Below, in pieces: positions 24,782-32,223 of a stretch of 34,098 bases of DNA. The notes below the pieces were generated by a model. It did not search any database. It saw only the letters and a program-made list of their open reading frames with translations, and was not told the origin of the DNA. The position numbers and the translations under genes were made by a program. How positions within the stretch are numbered: position 1 is the first letter of the stretch; every line of letters begins with the position of its first letter. This DNA is from Paraflavisolibacter caeni (lineage in GTDB: Bacteria > Bacteroidota > Bacteroidia > Chitinophagales > Chitinophagaceae), in the NCBI RefSeq assembly GCF_025628885.1, contig NZ_JAOTIF010000041.1:1-34098 (forward strand), read 5' to 3'.

Positions 24782-24909
24782 ACTGGCAAATTCCATACTT
24801 TTTGTATGCCCATTTCCAGATACCAGACTCCTTTTCTCCTAATCACTAAAACCCCAAATCTTTAAATCCCAAATCCGAAATCCCAGATCTACCCCTCTGC
24901 TCCTTACCT

Positions 24910-24953
24910 TCAGTACAGGTCAAGTATAGATCAAGCACACTTCAAGTATACTT
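24910..24953. repeat. 11-bp tandem array, family A, second copy
   Basis: Four 11-bp units: TCAGTACAGGT, CAAGTATAGAT, CAAGCACACTT and CAAGTATACTT. The core AAGTATAC is shared with the array at 842-885, including a variant unit with AAGCA in both places. Confidence 0.8.
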
Positions 24954-24975
24954 AGTGCACGAAACAGAATTCGAC

Positions 24976-24996
24976 CCCTCCCTTCCCCCCTACCCC
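24976..24996 (-). other. Predicted G-quadruplex motif in the spacer of the repeat element
   Basis: The minus strand reads GGGGTA, GGGGGG, AAGGGA, GGGG in succession: four runs of at least three G with loops of one or two bases, an ideal G-quadruplex pattern. It lies between the family A and B arrays. The corresponding spacer at 906-929 has a similar but weaker G-rich pattern. Confidence 0.7.
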
Positions 24997-25050
24997 TTGA
25001 GCCGTACTTGAGCCGTACCTTAGCCGTACTTTAGCCGTACTTGAGCCTAG
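24997..25050. repeat. 11-bp tandem array, family B, second copy
   Basis: TTGAGCCGTAC twice, CTTAGCCGTAC, TTTAGCCGTAC, then a diverged TTGAGCCTAG. The core AGCCGTAC is identical to the array at 945-977. The rest of the 24634-25161 gap holds a loose series of AAATC-type words (24854-24889), a small CATAC/GTATG hairpin (24794-24808) and no gene that I can see. Confidence 0.85.
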
Positions 25051-25124
25051 AAACCCATTTTTACACATCCAATACCCTAATATCCTCATATCATTCCCTT
25101 CACCCCATTCCTCATTCAAACTTG

Positions 25125-25139
25125 TCCGCCTCTGGCGGA
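25125..25139 (-). terminator. Possible terminator or attenuator after susD
   Basis: TCCGCC-TCT-GGCGGA is a perfect 6-bp GC-rich hairpin 22 bp after the susD stop codon. On the minus strand it is followed by CAAGTTTG, which lacks a proper T tract. It may partially reduce read-through into the sulfatase gene. Confidence 0.4.
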
Positions 25140-25161
25140 TTCGAATCATTCGTCATTCAAA

Positions 25162-26625
25162 TCACTGCCAATCCGGATGCTGTTTCAGTTTCGGATTTAA
25201 ATTCAATTCACGTTGAGGCGTAGGAAAATGAAGATGCTTCGGCGCTGCCAGTGTTTTACCCGCTGCCTTTAGCGTAGCAACATAATAATCAGCCCCTCTG
25301 CGTACAAGATCAAACCAACGCTGGTGCTCATAAACAAATTCTTTTCGGCGCTCCTGGAATACAGAATCCCTGAATTGTGCTACTGTAAGATTGGGTGCAA
25401 CATCCTGAAGCTTTGCGATTCCGGCTCTCTTCCTCACTTCGTCAATTGCCCAGTAAGCTTGTGTCGTAGGCGCATTGTTGATTTCATTTAATGCCTCAGC
25501 ATAGATGAGCAAAACTTCAGCATACCGGATCACAGGAAAGTTCTTGGATGACTGCCCTTGATTCCCAACAACTGACGGATCGTAATATTTATTAAAATGA
25601 GGATCGAATGTATAAGTCTTTCCATCTATCGGACTGACCATCTCCGAAACAAAAGTGACTGCTTTACGTTGATCACCAGCACTAAAGCTTTGATACAAAC
25701 CACCAGCCTTATGCAAAGCATCTGCATAATCTCCATTGATACCAGGCACCTCATTTGCTGCAGAACGGCTGGCTAAACTGTTGCCTTGGTAACTTGCATT
25801 CCCTTTAAACTGGACGGAAAAGATATGCTCCTTGCCATTCTTTGTAGCGACATTAAATACATCAGCAAAATTATCAAATAGTGCATAGGTATTGGATTCT
25901 ATAACTTCCTGGCTTTTTGCTGCTGCATTTTGCCAATCTTTACGGGTCAGGTATACTTTCGCTAATAAACTCTTGGCAGCACCAGAAGTTGCTCTCCCAA
26001 TATCACTGCTGGAATATTCTTTTGCGGTAGGCAATGCCTCTGCATCTTTCAAGTCCTGTATGATTTGTTGGTAAACCTTATCCTCAGAAGATTTTTCTAC
26101 GTATAAGTCTTCAGGCTTTAAGGATGTGGTCTCATGCAAAACAATAGGAACATCTCCAAACCAACGCACAAGATTAAAATAATTCAATGCTCTTAAAAAC
26201 TTAGCTTCATTGATCAACCGGCTTCTGATGTCCGTACCAATTTTCCCTTCTGGGATCAGAGCAATTCTGTCAATCGCAATATTGGCTGTATTAATAGCAT
26301 CATAGCTTTGCTTCCACAATTGTTCCATGCGATCGTTGGAAGCATCATGTGTTAAGCCCGAAATAGCTCGAACATGTGCATTACGCGCCCTGGGACCAGC
26401 TTCATAATCATCAGTCGCCATTTCCACACCTATTTGTATTAAGCTATTGTACAGTGACTGCCCACTTTCAAATAGCTTCCTGTATACACCGTTTACAGCT
26501 GCAGTTGCCTGTTGTTCATTCTGATAAAACTGGTCAGTAGTGAGGTATGATTCCGGATCCTCATTCAACTTTGAGCATCCTGATAAAACCAGAAGAGTTG
26601 ATAATAAATACACAATGTTCTTCAT
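25162..26625 (-). CDS. SusD/RagB-like surface glycan-binding lipoprotein (sulfatase locus)
   Basis: The lipoprotein partner of the SusC-like porin just upstream. The frame opens at 26646, but the ATG at 26625 (MKNIVYLLSTLLVLSGCSK) gives a compact lipoprotein signal with Cys17 as the lipid site. About 487 residues. Typical SusD features are seen: FLRALNYFNLVRWFGDVPIV, AAKSLLAKVYLTRKDWQNAA, YAEVLLIYAEALNEI, RRKEFVYEHQRWFDLVRR and the C-terminal FPTPQRELNLNPKLKQHP. It follows the SusC gene by 34 bp. The downstream sulfatase and FGE suggest a sulfated polysaccharide as ligand. Confidence 0.95.
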   Translation of the reverse strand: MKNIVYLLSTLLVLSGCSKLNEDPESYLTTDQFYQNEQQATAAVNGVYRKLFESGQSLYNSLIQIGVEMATDDYEAGPRARNAHVRAISGLTHDASNDRMEQLWKQSYDAINTANIAIDRIALIPEGKIGTDIRSRLINEAKFLRALNYFNLVRWFGDVPIVLHETTSLKPEDLYVEKSSEDKVYQQIIQDLKDAEALPTAKEYSSSDIGRATSGAAKSLLAKVYLTRKDWQNAAAKSQEVIESNTYALFDNFADVFNVATKNGKEHIFSVQFKGNASYQGNSLASRSAANEVPGINGDYADALHKAGGLYQSFSAGDQRKAVTFVSEMVSPIDGKTYTFDPHFNKYYDPSVVGNQGQSSKNFPVIRYAEVLLIYAEALNEINNAPTTQAYWAIDEVRKRAGIAKLQDVAPNLTVAQFRDSVFQERRKEFVYEHQRWFDLVRRGADYYVATLKAAGKTLAAPKHLHFPTPQRELNLNPKLKQHPDWQ

Positions 26626-26659
26626 TCCCAAAATATTTTGTATCAATAAATTAGTTTCA

Positions 26660-29600
26660 TTAAAAGTTGACTGTTACCCCCGCATTGATAACTTTAGATA
26701 TGGGATAAATGCCTGCATCAGTGCCTGGCGACACATTGTTTCCTGAAGTCACTTCAGGATCAAACCCTGTGTACTTTGTCCAGGTGAAAAGGTTTTGCCC
26801 AATCAGGTAGAATCTGAGGTTCGACAACTTTACTTTTTGTAACAACGCTCTTGGAACAGAATAACCAATGGTTAATGTCTTCAGCCGTACAAATGAACCA
26901 TCTTCTATAAAGCGATCAGAGAAAACTGGGGCTGGATCCAATTTAGCCCGTGGAATAGTATTGCTTGGATTGGTCGTTGTCCACCTGTCTAATGCAGCTG
27001 CAGAAGCATTTTGCTGACCAGTGAACAATTCAAGAGTTTGCTTATTTGAATTTAATATCTTATTTCCTTCCGATCCTTGGAAGAATATAGATAAATCAAA
27101 CCCTTTCCAGCTGAAATCATTGGAAATACCATAGATGATGTCCGGTTGTGCACTACCAATGATGGCACGATCTGCAGCTGTAGTAAATGTTCCATCACCA
27201 TTAATATCCTTATATAAACGATCTCCACCCTTCGGAGCAGCACTACCTGTATACTTGCCCTTTTCAGATACTTCATGACTTTGCAAAATGCCATCAGTCA
27301 CAGTACCATAAAACAAGCCTAAAGGCTGCCCTACTTGTATAATATAATTACCACTGATATACTGTTGTGCACCATTGCCAATGCTTAATACTTCATTTCT
27401 GTTAATGGAAGCATTGATGCCAGTGTTCCATTGAAACGCACCGGTGAAATTCCTTGAGTTCAATCCCAACTCAAAACCTTTATTTTGAACAGATCCAAAA
27501 TTCTGCAAAGAACTTGGTTGGCCGGTAGTCCAGGGTATTTCAACATTCAACAAAAGGTCTTTCGTCTTTTTATAATATCCATCAAGCGTGAGTGTTAAAC
27601 GGTTATGAAATAAGCCAACATCAACACCTGCATCATATTGATACGTTGTTTCCCATCCAAGCTCACTATTAGCAAGCCTGTTAGGAGTAAATCCGGTTAC
27701 TATAGTATTTCCAAATAAATAAGTTAAACTCGTTAACGTAGATAAAGACTGGTATTCTCCGATCTCTAAGTTACCTGTTGTCCCAAAGGAAGCTCTGAGT
27801 TTAAGATCATTAATAACAGGTAACAAATGGTCAAAGAATGGCTCACTGCTCAACTTCCAGGAAAGAGCTGCAGATGGGAAATACCCCCATTTATTTCCTT
27901 TACCAAAACGGGAAGATCCATCGGCCCTTAGACTTGCAGTCAGAAAATACTTCTGATCAAAATTGTAATTCACGCGCCCCAGGAAAGAATGTAAAACCCA
28001 TCTCGTGTTATCGGAATAAGGTTTTACGACAGTAGCTCCACTTTGAAGGCTGTTGTCTTCAAGATCATCAGTCACAAATTGTTGCGCCCCTGCCCTGATG
28101 ATATCTCTTTGAAACTCCTGCTGTGTAAAGCCACCCAAAGCATCTATTGTATGCCGGCTGAACTTCTTGGAATAGGACAGCGTGTTTTCATTTAACCAGG
28201 ATATTGTATTAATAGCACCAGAAGAAGCAGCACCATTTGTACTGGCGCCTTCATATATTGTGCTGGGTATATAACTGCTTTCTTTCGTATTGCTGACATC
28301 TGTTCCCAACAACACCTTTAATTCCAGCCCATTGAGAATGGTGTACTCACCTGAAGCCGTACCAAAAAGCCGGTTAGTAGTGGTTTTATTCTTTTGTTCA
28401 TTTAATGCAGCAATTGGATTTGAAAAAATATTTTCAAAAGGATTGCGTAAGGTATACGACCCATCCGGTTCATATATTGTTGCAGTTGGAGGCATAGTGA
28501 GCAGGGCGCTCACAATGCCATTGGGGGCTACATTGGCGTCAGTCCTGCTGGCTGTAAAATTGGAACTTATTTTCAGGCGGTTACTAGCCACTACATCCAG
28601 GTTAGCTCTTCCACTCAATCGTTGGAAGTCTGTATTTTTAATAATACCATCCTGGTTAAAATAGTTACCGGAAACCGCATAACGCGTTTTTGCATTGCCC
28701 CCGCTTATAGTAAGCTGGTGATTTTGAACTGGTGCCTTTTGAAAAGCTTCATCCTGCCAATCAGTACCTTTTCCCAATTGACTGATTTGTTCTTCTGTCA
28801 GGTATTGATACTTTCCTTTAGAAGGATCTGTATCATATAAAGCATCATTTCGCAATGCAGCAAAGCCTTTTGCATCCAACAACGCGATCTTTTTTCTTAG
28901 CGACTGCACGCCATAACTTGCATCATAAGTGATCTGGTTCCGGTCACTTTTACCTTTTTTAGTAGTAACGATAATGACACCGTTGGCACCACGGGAACCG
29001 TAAATCGCAGTGGCTGATGCATCTTTCAAAATATTGATACTTTCAATATCCGCCGGGTTAATACCAGACAATGGATTCACTGTAGCACCTGTAATCGCAC
29101 CTGCAGAAGATGCACTGTTATATATAGGAAATCCGTCAATTACATATAATGGCTCATTTCCACCTTGGATGGAACTTCCACCACGAATGCGTATACTAAC
29201 ACCACCACCTGGCTGACCAGAAGTTTGGGTTACCTGGACACCTGCAGCTGCTCCTTTTAAAGTTTGATCCAATGAACTTGATGGCTGTTGCAGCGCCTTT
29301 GACGAAACAGTTGCTATAGAACCAGTCACATCACTTCTGCGCTGCCTGCCGTAACCAACCACCAAAACATCTGTGAGCTGACTATTGGCTTGACGCAGGA
29401 CAACCTCAATACTGCTGCCTTCTTTCAGGGTAACTTCAGATGTCTGATATCCAACATAGCTGACAATATAAGTTACAGGCAATCTCTGCCCGGTTAAAAA
29501 TCCAAATACACCCCTATCATCAGTGATTACTTCGTGTGTGGTTCCTTTAATATGAACGGTTGCACCCGAAAGAGGCTGTTTGGTTGCTTCATCAATTACT

Positions 29601-29722
29601 TTTCCTGTCAGCGTTATGTTTTCCTTTTGAGCATATACAGATGCAAGGAAAAAAAATGAAAACAGAAAAAGTAATGATGATCGTTGTGAATGAGTATAAA
29701 TATGCTTTGATTTTTGTTTCAT
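26660..29722 (-). CDS. SusC-like TonB-dependent glycan transporter (sulfatase locus)
   Basis: An outer-membrane TonB-dependent porin of 1020 residues. A signal peptide (to about 32, SVYAQ), a carboxypeptidase-like domain (about 36-110), the hallmark TDVLVVGYG (117-125), a plug (about 127-247, with SIRIRGGSSIQGGNEPLYVIDG and GSRGANGVIIVTTKKG) and a barrel ending VINAGVTVNF. Unlike the SusC at 5132-8392 it has no STN domain, so it is not wired to a FecR/sigma pair, and none is nearby. Its mRNA probably has a leader of about 400 nt with several stem-loops. It pairs with the susD and is likely to feed the sulfatase. Confidence 0.95.
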   Translation of the reverse strand: MKQKSKHIYTHSQRSSLLFLFSFFFLASVYAQKENITLTGKVIDEATKQPLSGATVHIKGTTHEVITDDRGVFGFLTGQRLPVTYIVSYVGYQTSEVTLKEGSSIEVVLRQANSQLTDVLVVGYGRQRRSDVTGSIATVSSKALQQPSSSLDQTLKGAAAGVQVTQTSGQPGGGVSIRIRGGSSIQGGNEPLYVIDGFPIYNSASSAGAITGATVNPLSGINPADIESINILKDASATAIYGSRGANGVIIVTTKKGKSDRNQITYDASYGVQSLRKKIALLDAKGFAALRNDALYDTDPSKGKYQYLTEEQISQLGKGTDWQDEAFQKAPVQNHQLTISGGNAKTRYAVSGNYFNQDGIIKNTDFQRLSGRANLDVVASNRLKISSNFTASRTDANVAPNGIVSALLTMPPTATIYEPDGSYTLRNPFENIFSNPIAALNEQKNKTTTNRLFGTASGEYTILNGLELKVLLGTDVSNTKESSYIPSTIYEGASTNGAASSGAINTISWLNENTLSYSKKFSRHTIDALGGFTQQEFQRDIIRAGAQQFVTDDLEDNSLQSGATVVKPYSDNTRWVLHSFLGRVNYNFDQKYFLTASLRADGSSRFGKGNKWGYFPSAALSWKLSSEPFFDHLLPVINDLKLRASFGTTGNLEIGEYQSLSTLTSLTYLFGNTIVTGFTPNRLANSELGWETTYQYDAGVDVGLFHNRLTLTLDGYYKKTKDLLLNVEIPWTTGQPSSLQNFGSVQNKGFELGLNSRNFTGAFQWNTGINASINRNEVLSIGNGAQQYISGNYIIQVGQPLGLFYGTVTDGILQSHEVSEKGKYTGSAAPKGGDRLYKDINGDGTFTTAADRAIIGSAQPDIIYGISNDFSWKGFDLSIFFQGSEGNKILNSNKQTLELFTGQQNASAAALDRWTTTNPSNTIPRAKLDPAPVFSDRFIEDGSFVRLKTLTIGYSVPRALLQKVKLSNLRFYLIGQNLFTWTKYTGFDPEVTSGNNVSPGTDAGIYPISKVINAGVTVNF

Positions 29723-29790
29723 TATACTTCTTTGAAAAAATGAATACTAAAGCCGCATAAAGCAGCCCGTTGCTATAGAGATAGGAGCTG

Positions 29791-29875
29791 ATTATCTGAA
29801 CAACAGCCGGCAGCTAGTATAACTGCCAATCGCCGACATTTTACCAGCTATGACCCGGCCAGTTGTTCAGATAAT
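29791..29875. repeat. 85-bp inverted repeat in the susC leader
   Basis: ATTATCTGAACAAC (29791-29804) is the perfect reverse complement of GTTGTTCAGATAAT (29862-29875). After a one-base bulge the stem continues with GCCGG (29806-29810) against CCGGC (29855-29859). The 44-nt interior contains a smaller CTGCC/GGCAG-type hairpin. It lies 68 bp upstream of the susC start codon. No T tract follows, so it is not a simple terminator. Confidence 0.8.
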
Positions 29876-29983
29876 AACCTTCCTGTTGCAGATGATGAAG
29901 GCACATCATTGCATTACAAACACGACAGCCCAATATGTTGTGCTGTAGGAATTTTCAATATGACTAGAAAATTAAATTGAGGA

Positions 29984-29999
29984 GCGATGTTGACATCGC
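29984..29999. other. Perfect small hairpin in the susC leader
   Basis: GCGATG-TTGA-CATCGC: a 6-bp perfect stem with a 4-nt loop, about 260 bp upstream of the susC start codon. Confidence 0.55.
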
Positions 30000-30068
30000 A
30001 TCGCCATTAAGGACATAACATAGAGTGTACATAAGTTCATACAAATAAACTTTATGGGTTAAAGCCTT

Positions 30069-30095
30069 CAAGCATTGTTGGCGATTAACATTGCT
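30069..30095. other. Promoter-proximal hairpin in the susC leader
   Basis: AAGCATTGTT (30069-30078) and AACATTGCTT (30086-30095) pair at nine of ten positions around a 7-nt loop. It lies about 25 nt into the predicted transcript. Confidence 0.5.
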
Positions 30096-30126
30096 TTCAA
30101 GCGTAATAGTCCACCAAATCTGTAGA

Positions 30127-30158
30127 CAAATATAAAAGCATAATTTCCTAACGGCAAA
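30127..30158 (-). promoter_or_regulatory. Bacteroidota-type promoter of the susC-susD-sulfatase locus
   Basis: The minus strand reads TTTG (30158-30155), 20 bp, then TATATTTG (30134-30127). This is an exact match to the TTTG-N19-21-TAnnTTTG promoter of Bacteroidota housekeeping sigma. Transcription would start near 30120. Confidence 0.7.
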
Positions 30159-30294
30159 ATATTTCTTCAAAAAATTTTGAAATTTTATTGCAATTTAGAA
30201 AACACGATTATGGTTAAGAGTTATACATGATCACACGCGCGACTATCCATATTCAGCCCCCAACCTTCCGTACTACTCATTCCATTCTCAGGCA

Positions 30295-32139
30295 TTATAA
30301 CGCCTGTTCATATACAGCAATGCTTATAGGTGCAAACTTGATGCATTCCCCTCCTTTAATAACCTTCGGCAAATTGGGTACTTTATCTTGCGGCTTTTCT
30401 ACCCACTTATCATCTTTTGAATAAATCAATTGATTCCAGCTTTTATCTGAAGCTGGCAACTGGTAAGCCATTTCTTCGTCTGAAAAGTTAAACACACAAA
30501 TAAGATGCTGTTCGCTGGATGCACTTTGCCGGTGCATGATCAACAGACGCTCTCCCTTTGTTTCAACTTGCACATCAGCTTTATTAAAATTCTGTAACGC
30601 CAAATGTTGTTGGCGCATACCGATCAACACACGGTGCCATTGAAGTAATAATGCATGTTTACCATCTTTTCTCTTTCGCCATTTTAATTTACAATCATTG
30701 AACGTAGATTCATTCTGCGGATCAGGTGGCTCTACATCAAACCCGAAGACTGCAAACTCTTCTTGACGGCCCTTTTGTACAGCCTTTATCAGTTTAGGAT
30801 TTGAATGGGAGACAAAATAATAGAATGGAGATTCATCACCGTATTCTTCTCCCATAAATAACATGGGTACGTAAGGAGCTAATAGCAGACAGGCTGCTGC
30901 CACTTTCAAACGATCAAAATCCACCAGCATGCATAATCGCTCTCCTCTCACACGGTTACCAACCTGATCGTGATTCTGGTTAAATACCACGAATTGATCC
31001 CCCGGCACACCAGCCGATGACCTGCCGAACTTGCGATTGCGAAACTTCACCCATTCACCACTATGCACAAATCCATCAGTATACCCTTTTGCTAATTGCG
31101 TCAGTTCACCAAAATCTTCATACCGCTCCCTTCCCTTTTCATCCAGCAAAGTATACAACGCATGATGAAAGTCATCGAGCCACTGTGCAGTAAAACCATA
31201 ACCTCCAGATTCCGGCTGCCAGATTACTTTAGGGCTATTTAAATCACTTTCTGCTACAACATAAAAAGAACGTCCCATCTTTTGCTCCAACTCTTTCACT
31301 TTATGGTGCAAGTATTCCCAAAAGTGCACAGCGCTATTGTCAAATACAGTATGAATCGCATCACATCTTAATCCATCAATATGATAATGTTCAAACAAAT
31401 AGAGTGCATTACCTGCAAAATAATCACGCACACCATCACACCATTCATCATCAAAGTTGATGGCATCACCCCATGGAGTGCAATACTTCTTATTAAAATA
31501 AGGACCGTACTGTAATAAGTAATTTCCTTCAGGGCCCATGTGGTTATATACCACATCAAGGAAAACAGCAATCCCTTTTCGGTGACAGGCGTTCACCAGC
31601 CTTTTCAATCCTTCCGGCCCACCATAAGAGTTTTGAATAGCATAAGGAAATACACCATCATAGCCCCAGTTTCTGTTTCCTGGAAACTGTGCGACGGGCA
31701 TCAGTTCAATAGCATTAACGCCAAAAGTTTTTAGATCATCCAACCGGCTAATTATGGACTCAAATATCCCCCCTTCCGTAAAAGTCCCTACATGTAATTC
31801 GTATAAGATCAGGTCCTTAAAAGATGGCAATTGCCAGTCTGCATCATTCCATTGAAAAGTACTATGATCAATGACTTCTGAAGGGCCATGCACACCTTCC
31901 GGCTGAAAATTTGAAACCGGGTCTGGGTAATCATGCTCACCTTCAGGCCGGAAAAAATATTGAGCTCCTGGATATAAACTTTCTACATTATAATGAAAAT
32001 ATCCTTCCTTATCCTTCTGCATGTTGTAAACAGCATCCACAGGATGAACAACATGCAACTGCATGCGCTCTTTCAAAGGCGCCCACACTATAAAATCACA
32101 ACCACCATCTCCTGAATATATTGCTCCAACTTTTTTCAT
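30295..32139 (-). CDS. treZ: Malto-oligosyltrehalose trehalohydrolase (TreZ, GH13)
   Basis: Releases trehalose from the maltooligosyl-trehalose made by TreY. The protein has 614 residues, is cytoplasmic, and has the family's normal length. The N-terminal beta-sandwich (about 1-95, DFIVWAPLKERMQL) precedes the GH13 barrel: LYELHVGTFTEGG, DVVYNHMGPEGNY, GLRCDAIH with nucleophile D260, VVAESDL with acid/base E297, and NQNHDQVGNR with D391. The short FTEGG form and the conserved GPEGNYL after the barrel histidine are typical of TreZ rather than glycogen branching enzyme, which is the main alternative. It follows the alpha-glucosidase by 84 bp. No treY is in the window; it could lie beyond the right edge or elsewhere. 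Confidence 0.88.
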   Translation of the reverse strand: MKKVGAIYSGDGGCDFIVWAPLKERMQLHVVHPVDAVYNMQKDKEGYFHYNVESLYPGAQYFFRPEGEHDYPDPVSNFQPEGVHGPSEVIDHSTFQWNDADWQLPSFKDLILYELHVGTFTEGGIFESIISRLDDLKTFGVNAIELMPVAQFPGNRNWGYDGVFPYAIQNSYGGPEGLKRLVNACHRKGIAVFLDVVYNHMGPEGNYLLQYGPYFNKKYCTPWGDAINFDDEWCDGVRDYFAGNALYLFEHYHIDGLRCDAIHTVFDNSAVHFWEYLHHKVKELEQKMGRSFYVVAESDLNSPKVIWQPESGGYGFTAQWLDDFHHALYTLLDEKGRERYEDFGELTQLAKGYTDGFVHSGEWVKFRNRKFGRSSAGVPGDQFVVFNQNHDQVGNRVRGERLCMLVDFDRLKVAAACLLLAPYVPMLFMGEEYGDESPFYYFVSHSNPKLIKAVQKGRQEEFAVFGFDVEPPDPQNESTFNDCKLKWRKRKDGKHALLLQWHRVLIGMRQQHLALQNFNKADVQVETKGERLLIMHRQSASSEQHLICVFNFSDEEMAYQLPASDKSWNQLIYSKDDKWVEKPQDKVPNLPKVIKGGECIKFAPISIAVYEQAL

Positions 32140-32223
32140 CCCATACTTTTTTTTAGTTCATTGATCAACTTCCCCTCTACCATCTATCATCTTCTCTCCT
32201 CATTCGTCATTCCCTCGATTCCC

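Larger units (their letters stand above)
29723..30120 (-). promoter_or_regulatory. Long structured 5' leader of the susC-susD-sulfatase locus
   Basis: If transcription starts about 7 nt after the -7 box at 30127, the untranslated leader is about 398 nt. It contains three inverted repeats, at 30069-30095, 29984-29999 and 29791-29875. No open frame of convincing quality is visible in it. It may be a cis-acting RNA regulator or contain a processed small RNA; the sequence matches no riboswitch class I can recognise. The remaining 30159-30294, between the promoter and the treZ stop codon, is AT-rich and shows no clear terminator. Confidence 0.5.

Noticed and set aside
24854-24889. Heptamer-like series of CCAAATC/CGAAATC words
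   Set aside because: Spacing is 7-8 and inconsistent, and the tract is short and AT-rich; weaker than the nearby 11-bp arrays, so not called separately.
29791-29875. Miniature transposable element (MITE)
   Set aside because: The inverted repeats are suggestive, but no target-site duplication flanks them and no second copy was seen in the window; a leader RNA hairpin explains it as well.
29791-29875. Rho-independent terminator upstream of susC
   Set aside because: The stem is followed by CAGCTCC on the minus strand, with no T tract.
30295-32139. Glycogen branching enzyme instead of TreZ
   Set aside because: The N-terminal layout, the HVGTFTEGG barrel start and the total length fit TreZ better, though both belong to GH13 with similar domains.
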